NCBI RefSeq assembly: GCF_014302995.1
Contig: NZ_CP060295.1
Coordinates: 2,719,501-2,783,500, forward strand
Direction of reading: 5' to 3'
From: Variovorax sp. PAMC26660
GTDB taxonomy: Bacteria; Pseudomonadota; Gammaproteobacteria; Burkholderiales; Burkholderiaceae_C
DNA: 64,000 bases
Of this stretch, positions 16,789 to 25,832 are shown piece after piece. Position numbers and translations under genes: made by a program. The notes beneath the pieces are model-generated. The model was not told the DNA's origin. It worked only from the letters and a program-made list of their open reading frames with translations, and searched no databases. Every line of letters begins with the position of its first letter. The first letter of the stretch is position 1.

Positions 16789-17901
16789 ATGGATCAAGCC
16801 CTCCACCAGATCGTCGAGCGCATCCGCGCCGCAACCGCCGACGCCACGCCGCTGTGCATTCGCGGCGGCGGCACCAAGGACTTTCACGGCGAAGCGCCCC
16901 AAGGCGAAGTCCTGAGCACCACCGGGCTCACCGGCATCACGAGCTACGAGCCGAGCGAGCTGGTCGTCACCGTGCGCGCCGGCACGCCGCTCGTCGAACT
17001 CGAAGCGGTGCTTGCCGAGCAAGGGCAGTGCCTGCCGTTCGAGCCGCCGCACTTCGGCGCGAGTGGCGCCACCACCGTGGGCGGCATGGTCGCTGCAGGC
17101 CTCAGCGGCCCCGCGCGCGCCAGCGCGGGCGCGGTGCGCGACTACGTGCTGGGCGCCACGCTCGTCAACGGACGCGGCGACATCCTGAGCTTCGGCGGAC
17201 AGGTGATGAAGAACGTGGCGGGCTACGACGTCTCGCGCGTGCTGGCGGGTTCGCTCGGCACGCTGGGCGTGATCGCCGAGGTCAGCCTCAAGGTGTTGCC
17301 CGTGGCGCCGGCCGAGGCCACGCTCGAATTTGCTTGCGGCCAGGCCGATGCGCTGCGACTGCTCAACGAATGGGGCGGCCGACCATTGCCGCTGAATGCG
17401 AGCTGCTGGTTCGAGCACGCCGGTGCCGGCACGCTCTACCTCCGATTGCGCGGCGCGGTCGCGGCCGTGGAGGCCGCCTGCACGCACCTTGGCGGCGAGC
17501 GCAAGGACAACGCGCGTGCCGCCGCCGATTGGCAATCGCTGCGCGACCAGCAGTTGCCATGGTTCGCCACAACCGAGGGGCCGGATGCGCTCTGGCGCCT
17601 GTCGGTGCCGCAGACCGCACCGGTGCTTGCGCTCGATGGCGCCGCGCCATTGATCGAATGGCATGGCGGCCAGCGCTGGTACAAGGCGCCGCCGGAGCAG
17701 GCCACGCGCATTCGCGAAGTCGCACGCGCGGCGGGCGGCCACGCCACGCTGTTCAGGCTGCCTGCCGGCGCCGACGTGCACACAGGCATTCCGCGCTTCG
17801 ACGTGTTGAGCACGCCGGTCGAACGGATTCATCGCGCGCTGATGCACGAATTCGATCCGCACAGCCTCTTTCATCGCGGCCGCCTCATCGCTGACGCATA
17901 A
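16789..17901 (+). CDS. glcE: Glycolate oxidase subunit GlcE
   Basis: The protein has 370 residues. A second FAD-binding subunit of the complex, with CIRGGGTKDFHGEAPQGEVL, FGASGATTVGGMVAAGLSGP and GQVMKNVAGYDVSRVLAGSL typical of GlcE. AGGAGG lies just before ATG 16789. It lacks the long C-terminal catalytic region of GlcD, as expected for this subunit. Confidence 0.95.
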   Translation: MDQALHQIVERIRAATADATPLCIRGGGTKDFHGEAPQGEVLSTTGLTGITSYEPSELVVTVRAGTPLVELEAVLAEQGQCLPFEPPHFGASGATTVGGMVAAGLSGPARASAGAVRDYVLGATLVNGRGDILSFGGQVMKNVAGYDVSRVLAGSLGTLGVIAEVSLKVLPVAPAEATLEFACGQADALRLLNEWGGRPLPLNASCWFEHAGAGTLYLRLRGAVAAVEAACTHLGGERKDNARAAADWQSLRDQQLPWFATTEGPDALWRLSVPQTAPVLALDGAAPLIEWHGGQRWYKAPPEQATRIREVARAAGGHATLFRLPAGADVHTGIPRFDVLSTPVERIHRALMHEFDPHSLFHRGRLIADA

Positions 17902-17922
17902 AAAAATAGAGAACACCCCGCG

Positions 17923-19164
17923 ATGCAAACCGAACTCGCCCCCGAATTTCGCGACACCGACGAAGGCCGCGAAGCCGAAGCCATCCTGCGCAAGTGCGTG
18001 CACTGCGGCTTCTGCACCGCCACCTGCCCCACCTACCAACTGCTCGGCGACGAGCTGGATGGCCCGCGCGGGCGCATCTACCTCATCAAGCAGGTGCTCG
18101 AAGGCAAGACGCCCACGCGCAGCACGCAACTGCACCTCGACCGTTGCCTGACCTGCCGCAACTGCGAAAGCACCTGCCCGAGCGGCGTGCAGTACGGCAA
18201 CCTCGTCGACATCGGCCGCAAGATCGTCGACGAGAAAGTGCCGCGCCCCGCGATGGAGTCGGCACAGCGTTGGTTGCTGAAAGAGGGCTTGTCATCGCCA
18301 CTCTTCGGCCCCGCGATGAAGCTCGGCCAGTCGGTTCGCGGCCTGCTGCCCGAGGCGCTCAAAGCCAAGGTGCCCGCGAAGCAGGAGGCCGGCGCCTGGC
18401 CCACCGCCATGCATGCGCGCAAGGTGCTGATGCTCGCAGGCTGTGTGCAGCCGTCGATGATGCCGAACATCAACAGCGCCACCGCGCGCGTGCTCGACGC
18501 GGCCGGCATTCAGACCGTGATCGCGAAGGAAGCCGGCTGCTGCGGTGCCGTGAAGTTCCACCTCAACGACCAGGAGGGCGGCAAGGTGCAGATGCGCGCC
18601 AACATCGATGCGTGGTGGCCGCAGGTCGAACGCAACGAGGTCGAAGCCATCGTGATGAACGCCTCGGGCTGCGGCGTCACCGTGCGTGAGTACGGCCACA
18701 TCCTGCAGCACGACCCGGCCTACGCGTCCAAGGCCGCGCGCATCAGCGAACTGACGCGCGACCTGAGTGAGTTGCTGCCCGACCTCGTGCCCGCATTGAA
18801 GGCCCGTGTGCGCGCACCCGCTGGCGTGGTGGCCTACCACCCGCCCTGCACGCTGCAGCACGGCCAGAAGCTGCGCGGCGGCGTCGAGACGCACTTGCGC
18901 GCACTGGGTTTCGACGTGCGCGTGGCCATGAACGAATCGCACCTGTGCTGCGGCTCGGCCGGCACCTACTCGGTGCTGCAGCCCGAGCTGGCCTATCCGC
19001 TGCGCGACCGCAAGCTCGGCCATCTGAAGCAACTGCAGCCCACCACCATTGCCTCGGCCAACATCGGCTGCATCACGCACCTGCAAAGCGGCAGCGGCGA
19101 CACACCGGTGCGGCACTGGGTGGAACTGCTCGATGCGGCGCTGGGAGCGCCGGGTAGGGCTTGA
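17923..19164 (+). CDS. glcF: Glycolate oxidase iron-sulfur subunit GlcF
   Basis: The protein has 413 residues. Two [4Fe-4S] motifs near the N-terminus (CVHCGFCTATCPTYQ and CLTCRNCESTCPSG) are followed by two CCG-type cysteine-rich domains (GCCGAVKFHLND, HLCCGSAGTYSVLQPEL). It shuttles electrons from GlcD/GlcE. It is the last gene of the operon, and no glcG or transporter follows. Confidence 0.95.
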   Translation: MQTELAPEFRDTDEGREAEAILRKCVHCGFCTATCPTYQLLGDELDGPRGRIYLIKQVLEGKTPTRSTQLHLDRCLTCRNCESTCPSGVQYGNLVDIGRKIVDEKVPRPAMESAQRWLLKEGLSSPLFGPAMKLGQSVRGLLPEALKAKVPAKQEAGAWPTAMHARKVLMLAGCVQPSMMPNINSATARVLDAAGIQTVIAKEAGCCGAVKFHLNDQEGGKVQMRANIDAWWPQVERNEVEAIVMNASGCGVTVREYGHILQHDPAYASKAARISELTRDLSELLPDLVPALKARVRAPAGVVAYHPPCTLQHGQKLRGGVETHLRALGFDVRVAMNESHLCCGSAGTYSVLQPELAYPLRDRKLGHLKQLQPTTIASANIGCITHLQSGSGDTPVRHWVELLDAALGAPGRA

Positions 19165-19253
19165 TCGCACAGCGTGGAGGGCTGTGGTCCGACTCGCGCG
19201 GAGGGCGGTCGCGGCGCATCATGGGCGCACCGAACCTGCAAGGAGCCAGTGTC

Positions 19254-19691
19254 ATGTCCCATGCCCACGCATTCTTCATCCCCGTCCGCCTGCGCAACGC
19301 GCTGCTGGCGTGCGCCTGTGCAACCGGCGCCCTGGCGGCGCAGGCCCAGTCCGCCATGCCGGCCTGGCAAGGTGCAGGCTCGGTGCGCTATGTGTGCGGC
19401 GGCATCGGCTCGGACGAGTCGACGGCCATGCGCGCCGCCATGAAAGACCATCCGCTGGCGCTGTTGTTCTCGCGCGCGGACGGCGCCTACATGGCGAACG
19501 TCGGTGTCGCGATCAAGGGCGGCGACGCCAACACTGCCGCTGCGCTGGCATTGACCGCCAACGGGCCGGTGTGCCTGATCGATTTGCCGGCGGGCCGCTA
19601 CACCATCGATGTCACCGCGCCCGGCGGTGAGACGAAGAGCCAGACAGTGACTGTTGGCGGTGGCTCGAAGACTGCCAGCTTCCGTTTCTGA
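19254..19691 (+). CDS. Small secreted protein with carboxypeptidase-regulatory-like fold
   Basis: The protein has 145 residues from ATG 19254 after AAGGAG. The signal peptide ends near AQAQ (about 33). The mature part begins VRYVCGGIGSDESTAMRAAM and finishes CLIDLPAGRYTIDVTAPGGE, followed by a strand-rich tail, which resembles surface-displayed regulatory-like domains. Function unknown. Confidence 0.75.
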   Translation: MSHAHAFFIPVRLRNALLACACATGALAAQAQSAMPAWQGAGSVRYVCGGIGSDESTAMRAAMKDHPLALLFSRADGAYMANVGVAIKGGDANTAAALALTANGPVCLIDLPAGRYTIDVTAPGGETKSQTVTVGGGSKTASFRF

Positions 19692-19726
19692 CGAGTCTCT
19701 GGGGCTGTTTGCGTTGGGGGGCTTGC

Positions 19727-19975
19727 CGTTCAGGGCGTCGCTCCCGCCGACACGGTGCTCTTTTTCGCGAATGTCCCCCGCTTCGCTCCTCCTTTATTTA
19801 GCTAAAAAGAGCCCCGTATCGACGTGAGCGCTCAGAGCGGTCGTTGATCGCTGGATCAATAGCAGCGTGCCCTGTGCGAATGACACCAGGTGCTCCCCGC
19901 AGCGAAATAAAGGAGGAGCGAAGCGGGGGACATTCGCGGAGGGGAGCTCCTGGCGTCATTCGCACCTGCCCTGAA
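19727..19975. repeat. Double-hairpin dispersed repeat, copy 2
   Basis: Same architecture and orientation as 13805-14080, with TTCAGGGCGTCGCTCCCGCC at the left and CACCTGCCCTGAA at the right. Hairpin A is damaged here (the right arm reads TAGCTAAAAAGAGC), while hairpin B retains arms with few mismatches. It separates the secreted-protein gene from the convergent glutathione peroxidase gene. The remaining 80 bp to 20055 hold nothing recognisable. Confidence 0.9.
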
Positions 19976-20055
19976 TGAATCCACGCCACGCCACGCCGCA
20001 CAACGCAACAGGCGTCAGCACGGTCCCGAATGGATCGATCGAGGCGGGCGAACTC

Positions 20056-20544
20056 TCAGCCCGCAGCCAGTGCTGCTTCGACGTCGCGCGTGAGCGATGC
20101 CGGCGTGTCCAACGGCGCATAGCGCTTGAGCACCGTGCCGTCGCGCCCGATCAGGAACTTGGTGAAGTTCCACTTGATGGCCGTCAGCCCCAGCAGTCCC
20201 GGCTTCTCTTTCGTCAGCCACTGGTACAGCGGCGCCGCACCGCTGCCATTCACGTCGATCTTCTCCATCATCGGAAAACTCACGCCGTAGTTCTTCGTGC
20301 AGAAAGCGCCGATTTCTTCGTTCGTGCCCGGGTCCTGCGAGCCGAACTGGTTCGACGGAAACCCCAGCACCGTCAGCCCCTGATCGGCGTACTTCTCGTG
20401 CAGCGCCTCCAGTCCCGCGAACTGCGGCGTGAAGCCGCATTTGCTGGCCGTGTTGACGATCAGCAGCACCTTGCCCTTGTAGGCGGAGAGCTTCACCGGC
20501 TTGCCGTCGATCTGGTTGGCCTCGAAGTCGTAGACGCTGGTCAT
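20056..20544 (-). CDS. Glutathione peroxidase, cysteine type (BtuE-like)
   Basis: The protein has 162 residues. The catalytic Cys36 lies in VNTASKCGFTPQF, and the partner Gln and Trp are in GFPSNQFGSQDPGTNEEI and KWNFTKFLIGRDG. These enzymes reduce peroxides, often using thioredoxin in bacteria. Cytoplasmic; no signal peptide. It is followed 11 bp upstream in the transcript by the exporter gene at 20556, so the two are probably co-transcribed. Confidence 0.93.
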   Translation of the reverse strand: MTSVYDFEANQIDGKPVKLSAYKGKVLLIVNTASKCGFTPQFAGLEALHEKYADQGLTVLGFPSNQFGSQDPGTNEEIGAFCTKNYGVSFPMMEKIDVNGSGAAPLYQWLTKEKPGLLGLTAIKWNFTKFLIGRDGTVLKRYAPLDTPASLTRDVEAALAAG

Positions 20545-20555
20545 GGAGATGTTCC

Positions 20556-21446
20556 TCAGGTGGACGCAGAGGCGCGATCATCGCGCGGTGGCGGCGTTCG
20601 TGCAAACGCCGACCACAAGGCGCCCAGAATGATGAGCGCGCCGCCCACGAGGATGCGCGGGTCCATCGTGGCCGCACCCAGCGCCACCGACGAGACACTG
20701 GCGAACAGCACCTCCGACAGCATGATGACCGAGGTCGCGCTGGCCGCGAGCTTCGGCGCGCCGTACTGCAGGCACACATTGGCGATCACGAAACCCGTGC
20801 CCAACACCGCGGCCCAGCCGAGCCAGCCGGGCGAAGCGAGCATGGGCGAATCGATGCCGCCGAACGCCGTGCCGACCAGTGCCGCGATGCCCGCGACCAC
20901 GGTGCAGCCGCAGAACATGGCCAGCGCGCGCGACTCGCCCGGTGCATGCCGCAGATGGCGCAGCACGATGTTGGTCACCGCGAAGCCGAAGCCCGCCGCC
21001 ACGCCAAGCCAGTCCGGCAGGCTCGACGGCACGGGCCAGTCGGTGCCCGGCGTCTTGAGCACCACCACCACGCCGGCCAGGGCCAGCGCCACCCGCGCCA
21101 GCGCGCCGCCCGTGGGCCGCTCGCCCAGCAGCAGCCAGGCCAGCAGCACGCTCCACAGCGGCATCAGATAGAACAGCAGCACCACGCGCACCACATCGCC
21201 CTGCGTCACGGCCCAGTTGAAGCCCACGTTGGTGAAGCCTGCCGCCAGGCCCAGCACCACCAGCATCGGAAAAGCCGCGAAGCCTTTCCAGGCATGCCGG
21301 CGCACGAGGCCCATCACGGTGGCGATGGCAAGGTAGATCAGGCAGGTGGTCCACAGCGGATGCAGCCCATGGCTTGCGATCTGGCGGAACGGGAACCACG
21401 AAACGCCCCACACGAAGGCGTTGAACATCAGGGCGAGTGCGGGCAT
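20556..21446 (-). CDS. DMT-superfamily (EamA) transporter
   Basis: The protein has 296 residues with about ten hydrophobic helices in two EamA repeats (FNAFVWGVSWFPFRQIASHG; LLFYLMPLWSVLLAWLLLGE; LSEVLFASVSSVALG). Members export metabolites such as amino acids; the substrate is not predictable. Upstream of the glutathione peroxidase gene in the same direction. Confidence 0.9.
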   Translation of the reverse strand: MPALALMFNAFVWGVSWFPFRQIASHGLHPLWTTCLIYLAIATVMGLVRRHAWKGFAAFPMLVVLGLAAGFTNVGFNWAVTQGDVVRVVLLFYLMPLWSVLLAWLLLGERPTGGALARVALALAGVVVVLKTPGTDWPVPSSLPDWLGVAAGFGFAVTNIVLRHLRHAPGESRALAMFCGCTVVAGIAALVGTAFGGIDSPMLASPGWLGWAAVLGTGFVIANVCLQYGAPKLAASATSVIMLSEVLFASVSSVALGAATMDPRILVGGALIILGALWSAFARTPPPRDDRASAST

Positions 21447-21507
21447 GGTGGCGTTGGAGTGGGGGCGCCCGGCGCGCCGGCCAGTTCACCAACGCGGTCG
21501 CGCGAGA

Positions 21508-22812
21508 TCAGTGATGCTTGTCGCTGCGGGCGATGGCCAGAAGGTGTTCGACCTCTTCGGGGTACTTCTTCAGGTTGTTCTCGTGCCAGCGCTTGATGAG
21601 CCACATGCAGCCCGCCACCACGAGGCCGAAGGCGCTGATGGCGCCGTAGGCCGACAGGCCCAGCCCGGTGCACACGCTGTAGAAGGCGCCCAGCAGCAGA
21701 ACGCAGGTCTGTTCGTTGAAGTTCTGAACCGCGATGGAACGGCCCGCGCCCATCAGGTTGTGGCCGCGATGCTGCAGCAGCGCATTCATCGGCACCACCA
21801 GGAAGCCACCGAGGCCGCCGAGGATGATGAGGAAAGGCACCGCCAGCCAGACGTTGCCGATGAAGTTCATGCCGATCACCATCAGCCCCATCGCGATGCC
21901 CATCGGGATCACGCGGGTTGCCATGTCCAGCCGCATGTACATCGAGGCCACGATCGCGCCTACGGCCGTGCCGATGGTCACTACGCCGGTGAGCGCCGAG
22001 GCCTGGGTCGTGTTGTAGCCCAGGGCCAGCGAGGCCCAGGCCAGCACGATGTACTTGAGATTGCCGCCCGCGCCCCAGAACAGCGTGGTGGTGGCCAGCG
22101 AGATCTGGCCGAGGCGGTCGCGCCACAGGCGGGAATTGCAATGCCAGAAGTCGGGCAGCAGCGCGGCGATGTTGCGCGTCATGCTGTGCTGCGGATTGGC
22201 GCGCAGCGGACGCATTTCAACGCCGGTGTGCGGGATGCGCGTGTTGAACCAGGCCGCGAGGATGTACACGAAGATCAGCACCGCGATGGCGGCTTCGGCC
22301 GGCGAATCGATGCCGGTGTCGATGAAGGGGAAGTCGAAGGACAGCAGCTTGCTGGAGACCGCGTGGCCGACCAGCGTGCCGCCGAGCACGATGCCCAGCA
22401 GGATCGAGGCGATCGTCAGGCCTTCGATCCAGCCATTGGCCTTCACCAGTTGGGAGGCCGGCAGCAGCTCCGTCAGGATGCCGTACTTGGCCGGCGAGTA
22501 GGCCGCCGCGCCCAGGCCCACGATCGAATACGACAGCAGCGGGTGCGAGCCGAACAGCATCATCAGGCAGCCGACCACCTTGATCGCGTTGCTGATGAAC
22601 ATCACCTTGCCCTTGGGCAGCGCATCGGCAAACGCGCCCACCAGCGGCGCCAGCACCACATAGAAGACCGCGAAGATCGGCACCAGGGCCGCGCGTTGCC
22701 ATTCGGGCGCGCCCGAACTTCGCATGAGATCGACGGCAACAACGAAAAGCGCTTGGTCGGCCAGCGACGAAAAGAACTGGGCCGACATGATCGTGTAAAA
22801 ACCGCGCTTCAT
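21508..22812 (-). CDS. lplT: Lysophospholipid transporter LplT
   Basis: The protein has 434 residues from ATG 22812 (MKRGFYTIMSAQFFSSLADQ). It is a 12-helix MFS protein with the LplT-type ALFVVAVDLM and GAAAYSPAKYGILTELLPAS motifs. LplT flips lysophospholipids inward for reacylation by Aas; no aas gene is in the window. It is divergent from alr with 181 bp between starts; a longer open frame to 23016 overlaps alr and is not real. Confidence 0.9.
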   Translation of the reverse strand: MKRGFYTIMSAQFFSSLADQALFVVAVDLMRSSGAPEWQRAALVPIFAVFYVVLAPLVGAFADALPKGKVMFISNAIKVVGCLMMLFGSHPLLSYSIVGLGAAAYSPAKYGILTELLPASQLVKANGWIEGLTIASILLGIVLGGTLVGHAVSSKLLSFDFPFIDTGIDSPAEAAIAVLIFVYILAAWFNTRIPHTGVEMRPLRANPQHSMTRNIAALLPDFWHCNSRLWRDRLGQISLATTTLFWGAGGNLKYIVLAWASLALGYNTTQASALTGVVTIGTAVGAIVASMYMRLDMATRVIPMGIAMGLMVIGMNFIGNVWLAVPFLIILGGLGGFLVVPMNALLQHRGHNLMGAGRSIAVQNFNEQTCVLLLGAFYSVCTGLGLSAYGAISAFGLVVAGCMWLIKRWHENNLKKYPEEVEHLLAIARSDKHH

Positions 22813-22993
22813 CGATGGGCTGGCTGGCCAGAGGGTCTGCTGGCGGTAGTGAAAAAGTGTCGCGTTCGGAGCGAATGGGCGGTTATAGCATGGGGGTACG
22901 ACGCCGAAATAGGCATCCCCACGGTATTCGTCCCCATTCCCGAAGGTGCTAAAACGTGGTCTGCATTTTCCCCGAACCTTGCCAGAGTTCTCC

Positions 22994-24103
22994 ATGCCGC
23001 GCCCCATTCTCGCCACTGTCCATACAGAAGCACTCCGTCACAACCTCGGCCGGGTCCGCCACTCGGCCCTCGACGCCCGTGTCTGGGCGGTGGTCAAGGC
23101 CAATGCCTACGGGCATGGCATCGAGCGGGTCTACGAGGGCCTGCGTGGCGCCGACGGCTTTGCGCTGATCGACCTGGCCGAGGCCGAGCGCGTGCGCGCC
23201 CTCGGCTGGCGCGGCCCGGTGCTGCTGCTCGAAGGCGTGTTCGACGCGCGCGACCTGGAACTGTGCTCGCGCCTGGACCTGTGGCACACCGTTCATTGCG
23301 ACGAGCAGATCGACATGCTCGCGGCCCACAAGACCCTCAAGCCGCAGCGCGTATTCCTGAAGATGAACTCCGGCATGAACCGCCTGGGCTTCACGCCCGA
23401 ACGCTTCGGCTCCGCCTGGACGCGCCTGAACGCGCTCACGCAGGTCGACGAAATCTCGCTGATGACCCATTTCAGCGACGCCGACGGCACGCGCGGCATC
23501 ACCCATCAGATGGAGGTGTTCGAGCGCGCCACGCGCGACCTGCCGGGCGAACGCTCCATTGCCAACAGCGCCGCCATCCTGCGCCATGCCGACCTGACGC
23601 GTAGCGACTGGGTGCGCCCCGGCATCGTGCTGTACGGCAGCGCCCCCGACTTCCCGGTGCACGACTCGGCGCACTGGCAATTGCAGCCCACCATGACGCT
23701 GTCGACGCAACTGATCGGTGTGCAGACGCTCAAGGCCGGCGACACCATCGGCTACGGCTCCAACTTCACGGCAGAAGGGCCACTCACCATCGGCGTGGCC
23801 GCGGTCGGCTATGCCGACGGCTATCCGCGCCACTGCAACACCGGCACGCCCGTGCTGGTGAACGGCGTGCGCACCCGCATGGTCGGGCGCGTGAGCATGG
23901 ACATGATCACCGTCGACCTCACGCACATTCCCGATGCGAAGTTCGGCAGCGAGGTCACGCTGTGGGGCCGCTCCGCGAAGACAGGCGCGCTGCTGTCCAT
24001 CGATGACGTCGCGCAGGCCGCCGGCACCGTCGGCTACGAGCTCATGTGCGCCGTGGCGCCACGCGTGCCGTTCGCGGCCCAGGTCCCCGCCAACGATCAA
24101 TGA
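22994..24103 (+). CDS. alr: Alanine racemase
   Basis: The protein has 369 residues. The PLP lysine lies in VWAVVKANAYGHG (Lys35), the catalytic Tyr in DTIGYGSNFTAEGP, and the C-terminal domain has VSMDMITVDLT. It makes D-alanine for peptidoglycan. Its stop overlaps the next start (ATGA at 24100-24103), so the two are translationally coupled. Confidence 0.96.
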   Translation: MPRPILATVHTEALRHNLGRVRHSALDARVWAVVKANAYGHGIERVYEGLRGADGFALIDLAEAERVRALGWRGPVLLLEGVFDARDLELCSRLDLWHTVHCDEQIDMLAAHKTLKPQRVFLKMNSGMNRLGFTPERFGSAWTRLNALTQVDEISLMTHFSDADGTRGITHQMEVFERATRDLPGERSIANSAAILRHADLTRSDWVRPGIVLYGSAPDFPVHDSAHWQLQPTMTLSTQLIGVQTLKAGDTIGYGSNFTAEGPLTIGVAAVGYADGYPRHCNTGTPVLVNGVRTRMVGRVSMDMITVDLTHIPDAKFGSEVTLWGRSAKTGALLSIDDVAQAAGTVGYELMCAVAPRVPFAAQVPANDQ

Positions 24104-24813
24104 AGGTTCTTTCCAACTGGCGCTCCGTGCGCCTTTGGGAAACGCAGGTCGAACGCGACCTGCACCGCAACCACAGCCTGCGCACGCACGGCATCCTGAT
24201 CGGCAGCTTCACGCTGCTGCTGATGTGGGGCGTGTCGGCGCTGCAGATGCACCTGTTCCATGTGGACTCGCTGGCGGTGCGTTACCTCCTCACGCTGGGC
24301 GTGGGGTATCTGGGCTATCTGCTGGTGTTGCGCTGGTGGGCCAGCCGGCTCGTGCATGACCGCATCGAACACGACATAGGCGACATCGCGTTCGACGCGG
24401 GCAGCGACTTGAATGGCAACACAGGCGACGGCAGCGTGCTGTCCGACGTGGCCAGCGGGGCGCTCGACATTGCGGGCGGTGCCGACGAAGGCGCGATCAT
24501 CGTCGTGCCCGTGGTCGCGGTCTTCCTGATCTGCGTGGCGGTGCTGTTCGGTGCCGGCTCGCTCGTGTTGCTCTATTTCAGCTGGGACGCCCTGCTGGCC
24601 GTGGCCGTGGAGATCGCGTTCTCGTACGTGTCGGCGCGTGCCGCCGTGCGCGTGGCGCGCGAAGGCTGGCTCATGGCGGCGGTGCGGTTGACGTGGAAGC
24701 CGCTGCTGGGCGCGATCGTCAGCGCGGTGATCCTCGGCGCGCTGCTCGATCACTTCATGCCGCAGGTCAACTCCCTGCCCGAGGCCGTGCGGGTCTTGCT
24801 GAAGAAGCACTGA
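24100..24813 (+). CDS. Membrane protein coupled to alr, unrecognised
   Basis: The protein has 237 residues. Hydrophobic segments lie at about 30-48, 60-77, 145-175 and 205-222, with a charged/glycine-rich stretch between (DAGSDLNGNTGDGSVLSDVA). The GADEGAIIVVPVVAVF region is a distinctive Gly/Ala/Val hairpin. Such genes recur beside alr in Burkholderiales, but I know no function. Its 3' end overlaps the convergent LysR gene by 47 bp. Confidence 0.8.
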   Translation: MKVLSNWRSVRLWETQVERDLHRNHSLRTHGILIGSFTLLLMWGVSALQMHLFHVDSLAVRYLLTLGVGYLGYLLVLRWWASRLVHDRIEHDIGDIAFDAGSDLNGNTGDGSVLSDVASGALDIAGGADEGAIIVVPVVAVFLICVAVLFGAGSLVLLYFSWDALLAVAVEIAFSYVSARAAVRVAREGWLMAAVRLTWKPLLGAIVSAVILGALLDHFMPQVNSLPEAVRVLLKKH

Positions 24814-25738
24814 GCTTGCTGGGCTCATCGGCCAATGCGCCGAGCAGGTGATCGATCAACACCCTGCACTTGGGCACCGTGAAGCGGTTCGGCGGATAAA
24901 GAATCCATGCGTGCCCGTGGTAGTTGCCCTGGAATTCCCAGTCGACCAACACCCGCACCACGCGGCCTTCGTCCAGCGCTTCGCGCGCCATGAAGTCCGG
25001 CACGCAGGCCACGCCCAGGCCTGTCAGAGCACCTTCGAGTCGCATCTCGCTGTGGTTGGAGATGTAGCGCCCACGCACCACGACCGCCGCGTCTTCCTCG
25101 CCTTCTTTCGTGAAGCGCCAGTGGTTGTCGCGCTCATGCTCGCCGAGCGACAGGCAACTGTGCGCCAGCAGGTCGCGCGGATGCGCGATGGCCTCGTGCT
25201 GCGCCAGGTAGCGCGGCGTGGCGCACAGGATGTGCTCGACCGCCATCAACTGCCGCGCCACCAGCCCTTCGGGCGGCGCCGTCGTCAGCCGCACCACCAG
25301 GTCCACGCCTTCGCGGATCGGATCGATGTCGCGGTCTTCCACGATGAGCTGCACATCGACCTCGGGATAGCGCTGCAGAAAGTCGAGCATGTGCGGATGC
25401 AGCACGCGCCGCGCAAAGGCCTTGGGCGCACTCAGGCGCACCAGCCCGCTCGGCTTGCTTGAGAACTGCTGCGCAATGTCCATCGTGCCCTGCGCTGCCA
25501 GCACCAGTTCGCGGCATCGCGCGAAGGCTTCGGTGCCGGGCTCGGTCAGGCGCAACTGGCGCGTGGTCCGCTGCAGCAGTTGCACGCCGATTTCCTTTTC
25601 GAGCCGCTTGACCTGCCGGCTCGCGGCCGACGGCGTCATGCCCAGCAGATCGGCCGCGGCCGAGAAGCTGCCGAGCTCGGCGACCCGCAGAAAGGTCACC
25701 ATCTCCGGCAGTACTTTGAGAAATGAATTCGTTCCCAC
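24767..25738 (-). CDS. LysR-family regulator
   Basis: The protein has 323 residues from GTG 25738 (ATG 25702 alternative). Helix-turn-helix: FLRVAELGSFSAAADLLGMT followed by PSAASRQVKRLEKEIGVQLL. The C-terminal sensor has PSGLVRLSAPKAFARRVLHP, typical of the DsdC/AaeR-like group. It is divergent from the exporter gene at 25833 with about 95 bp between starts, the usual arrangement for a LysR regulator and its target. Confidence 0.9.
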   Translation of the reverse strand: MGTNSFLKVLPEMVTFLRVAELGSFSAAADLLGMTPSAASRQVKRLEKEIGVQLLQRTTRQLRLTEPGTEAFARCRELVLAAQGTMDIAQQFSSKPSGLVRLSAPKAFARRVLHPHMLDFLQRYPEVDVQLIVEDRDIDPIREGVDLVVRLTTAPPEGLVARQLMAVEHILCATPRYLAQHEAIAHPRDLLAHSCLSLGEHERDNHWRFTKEGEEDAAVVVRGRYISNHSEMRLEGALTGLGVACVPDFMAREALDEGRVVRVLVDWEFQGNYHGHAWILYPPNRFTVPKCRVLIDHLLGALADEPSKLSASSARPARPRAGS

Positions 25739-25832
25739 GGCGCAAGGGTCCTGTTCCGGCCGGTGGCTACCCGGCCCTGGTGAAGCCAGGAACAATTTCT
25801 TCTTTCTTGTTCATGGACGATGGGCCGACAGT

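Noticed and set aside
22813..23016. Longer start for lplT
   Set aside because: The extension runs into the alr coding region and has no hydrophobic or family-like residues. ATG 22812 begins the known MKRGFYTIM-type N-terminus.
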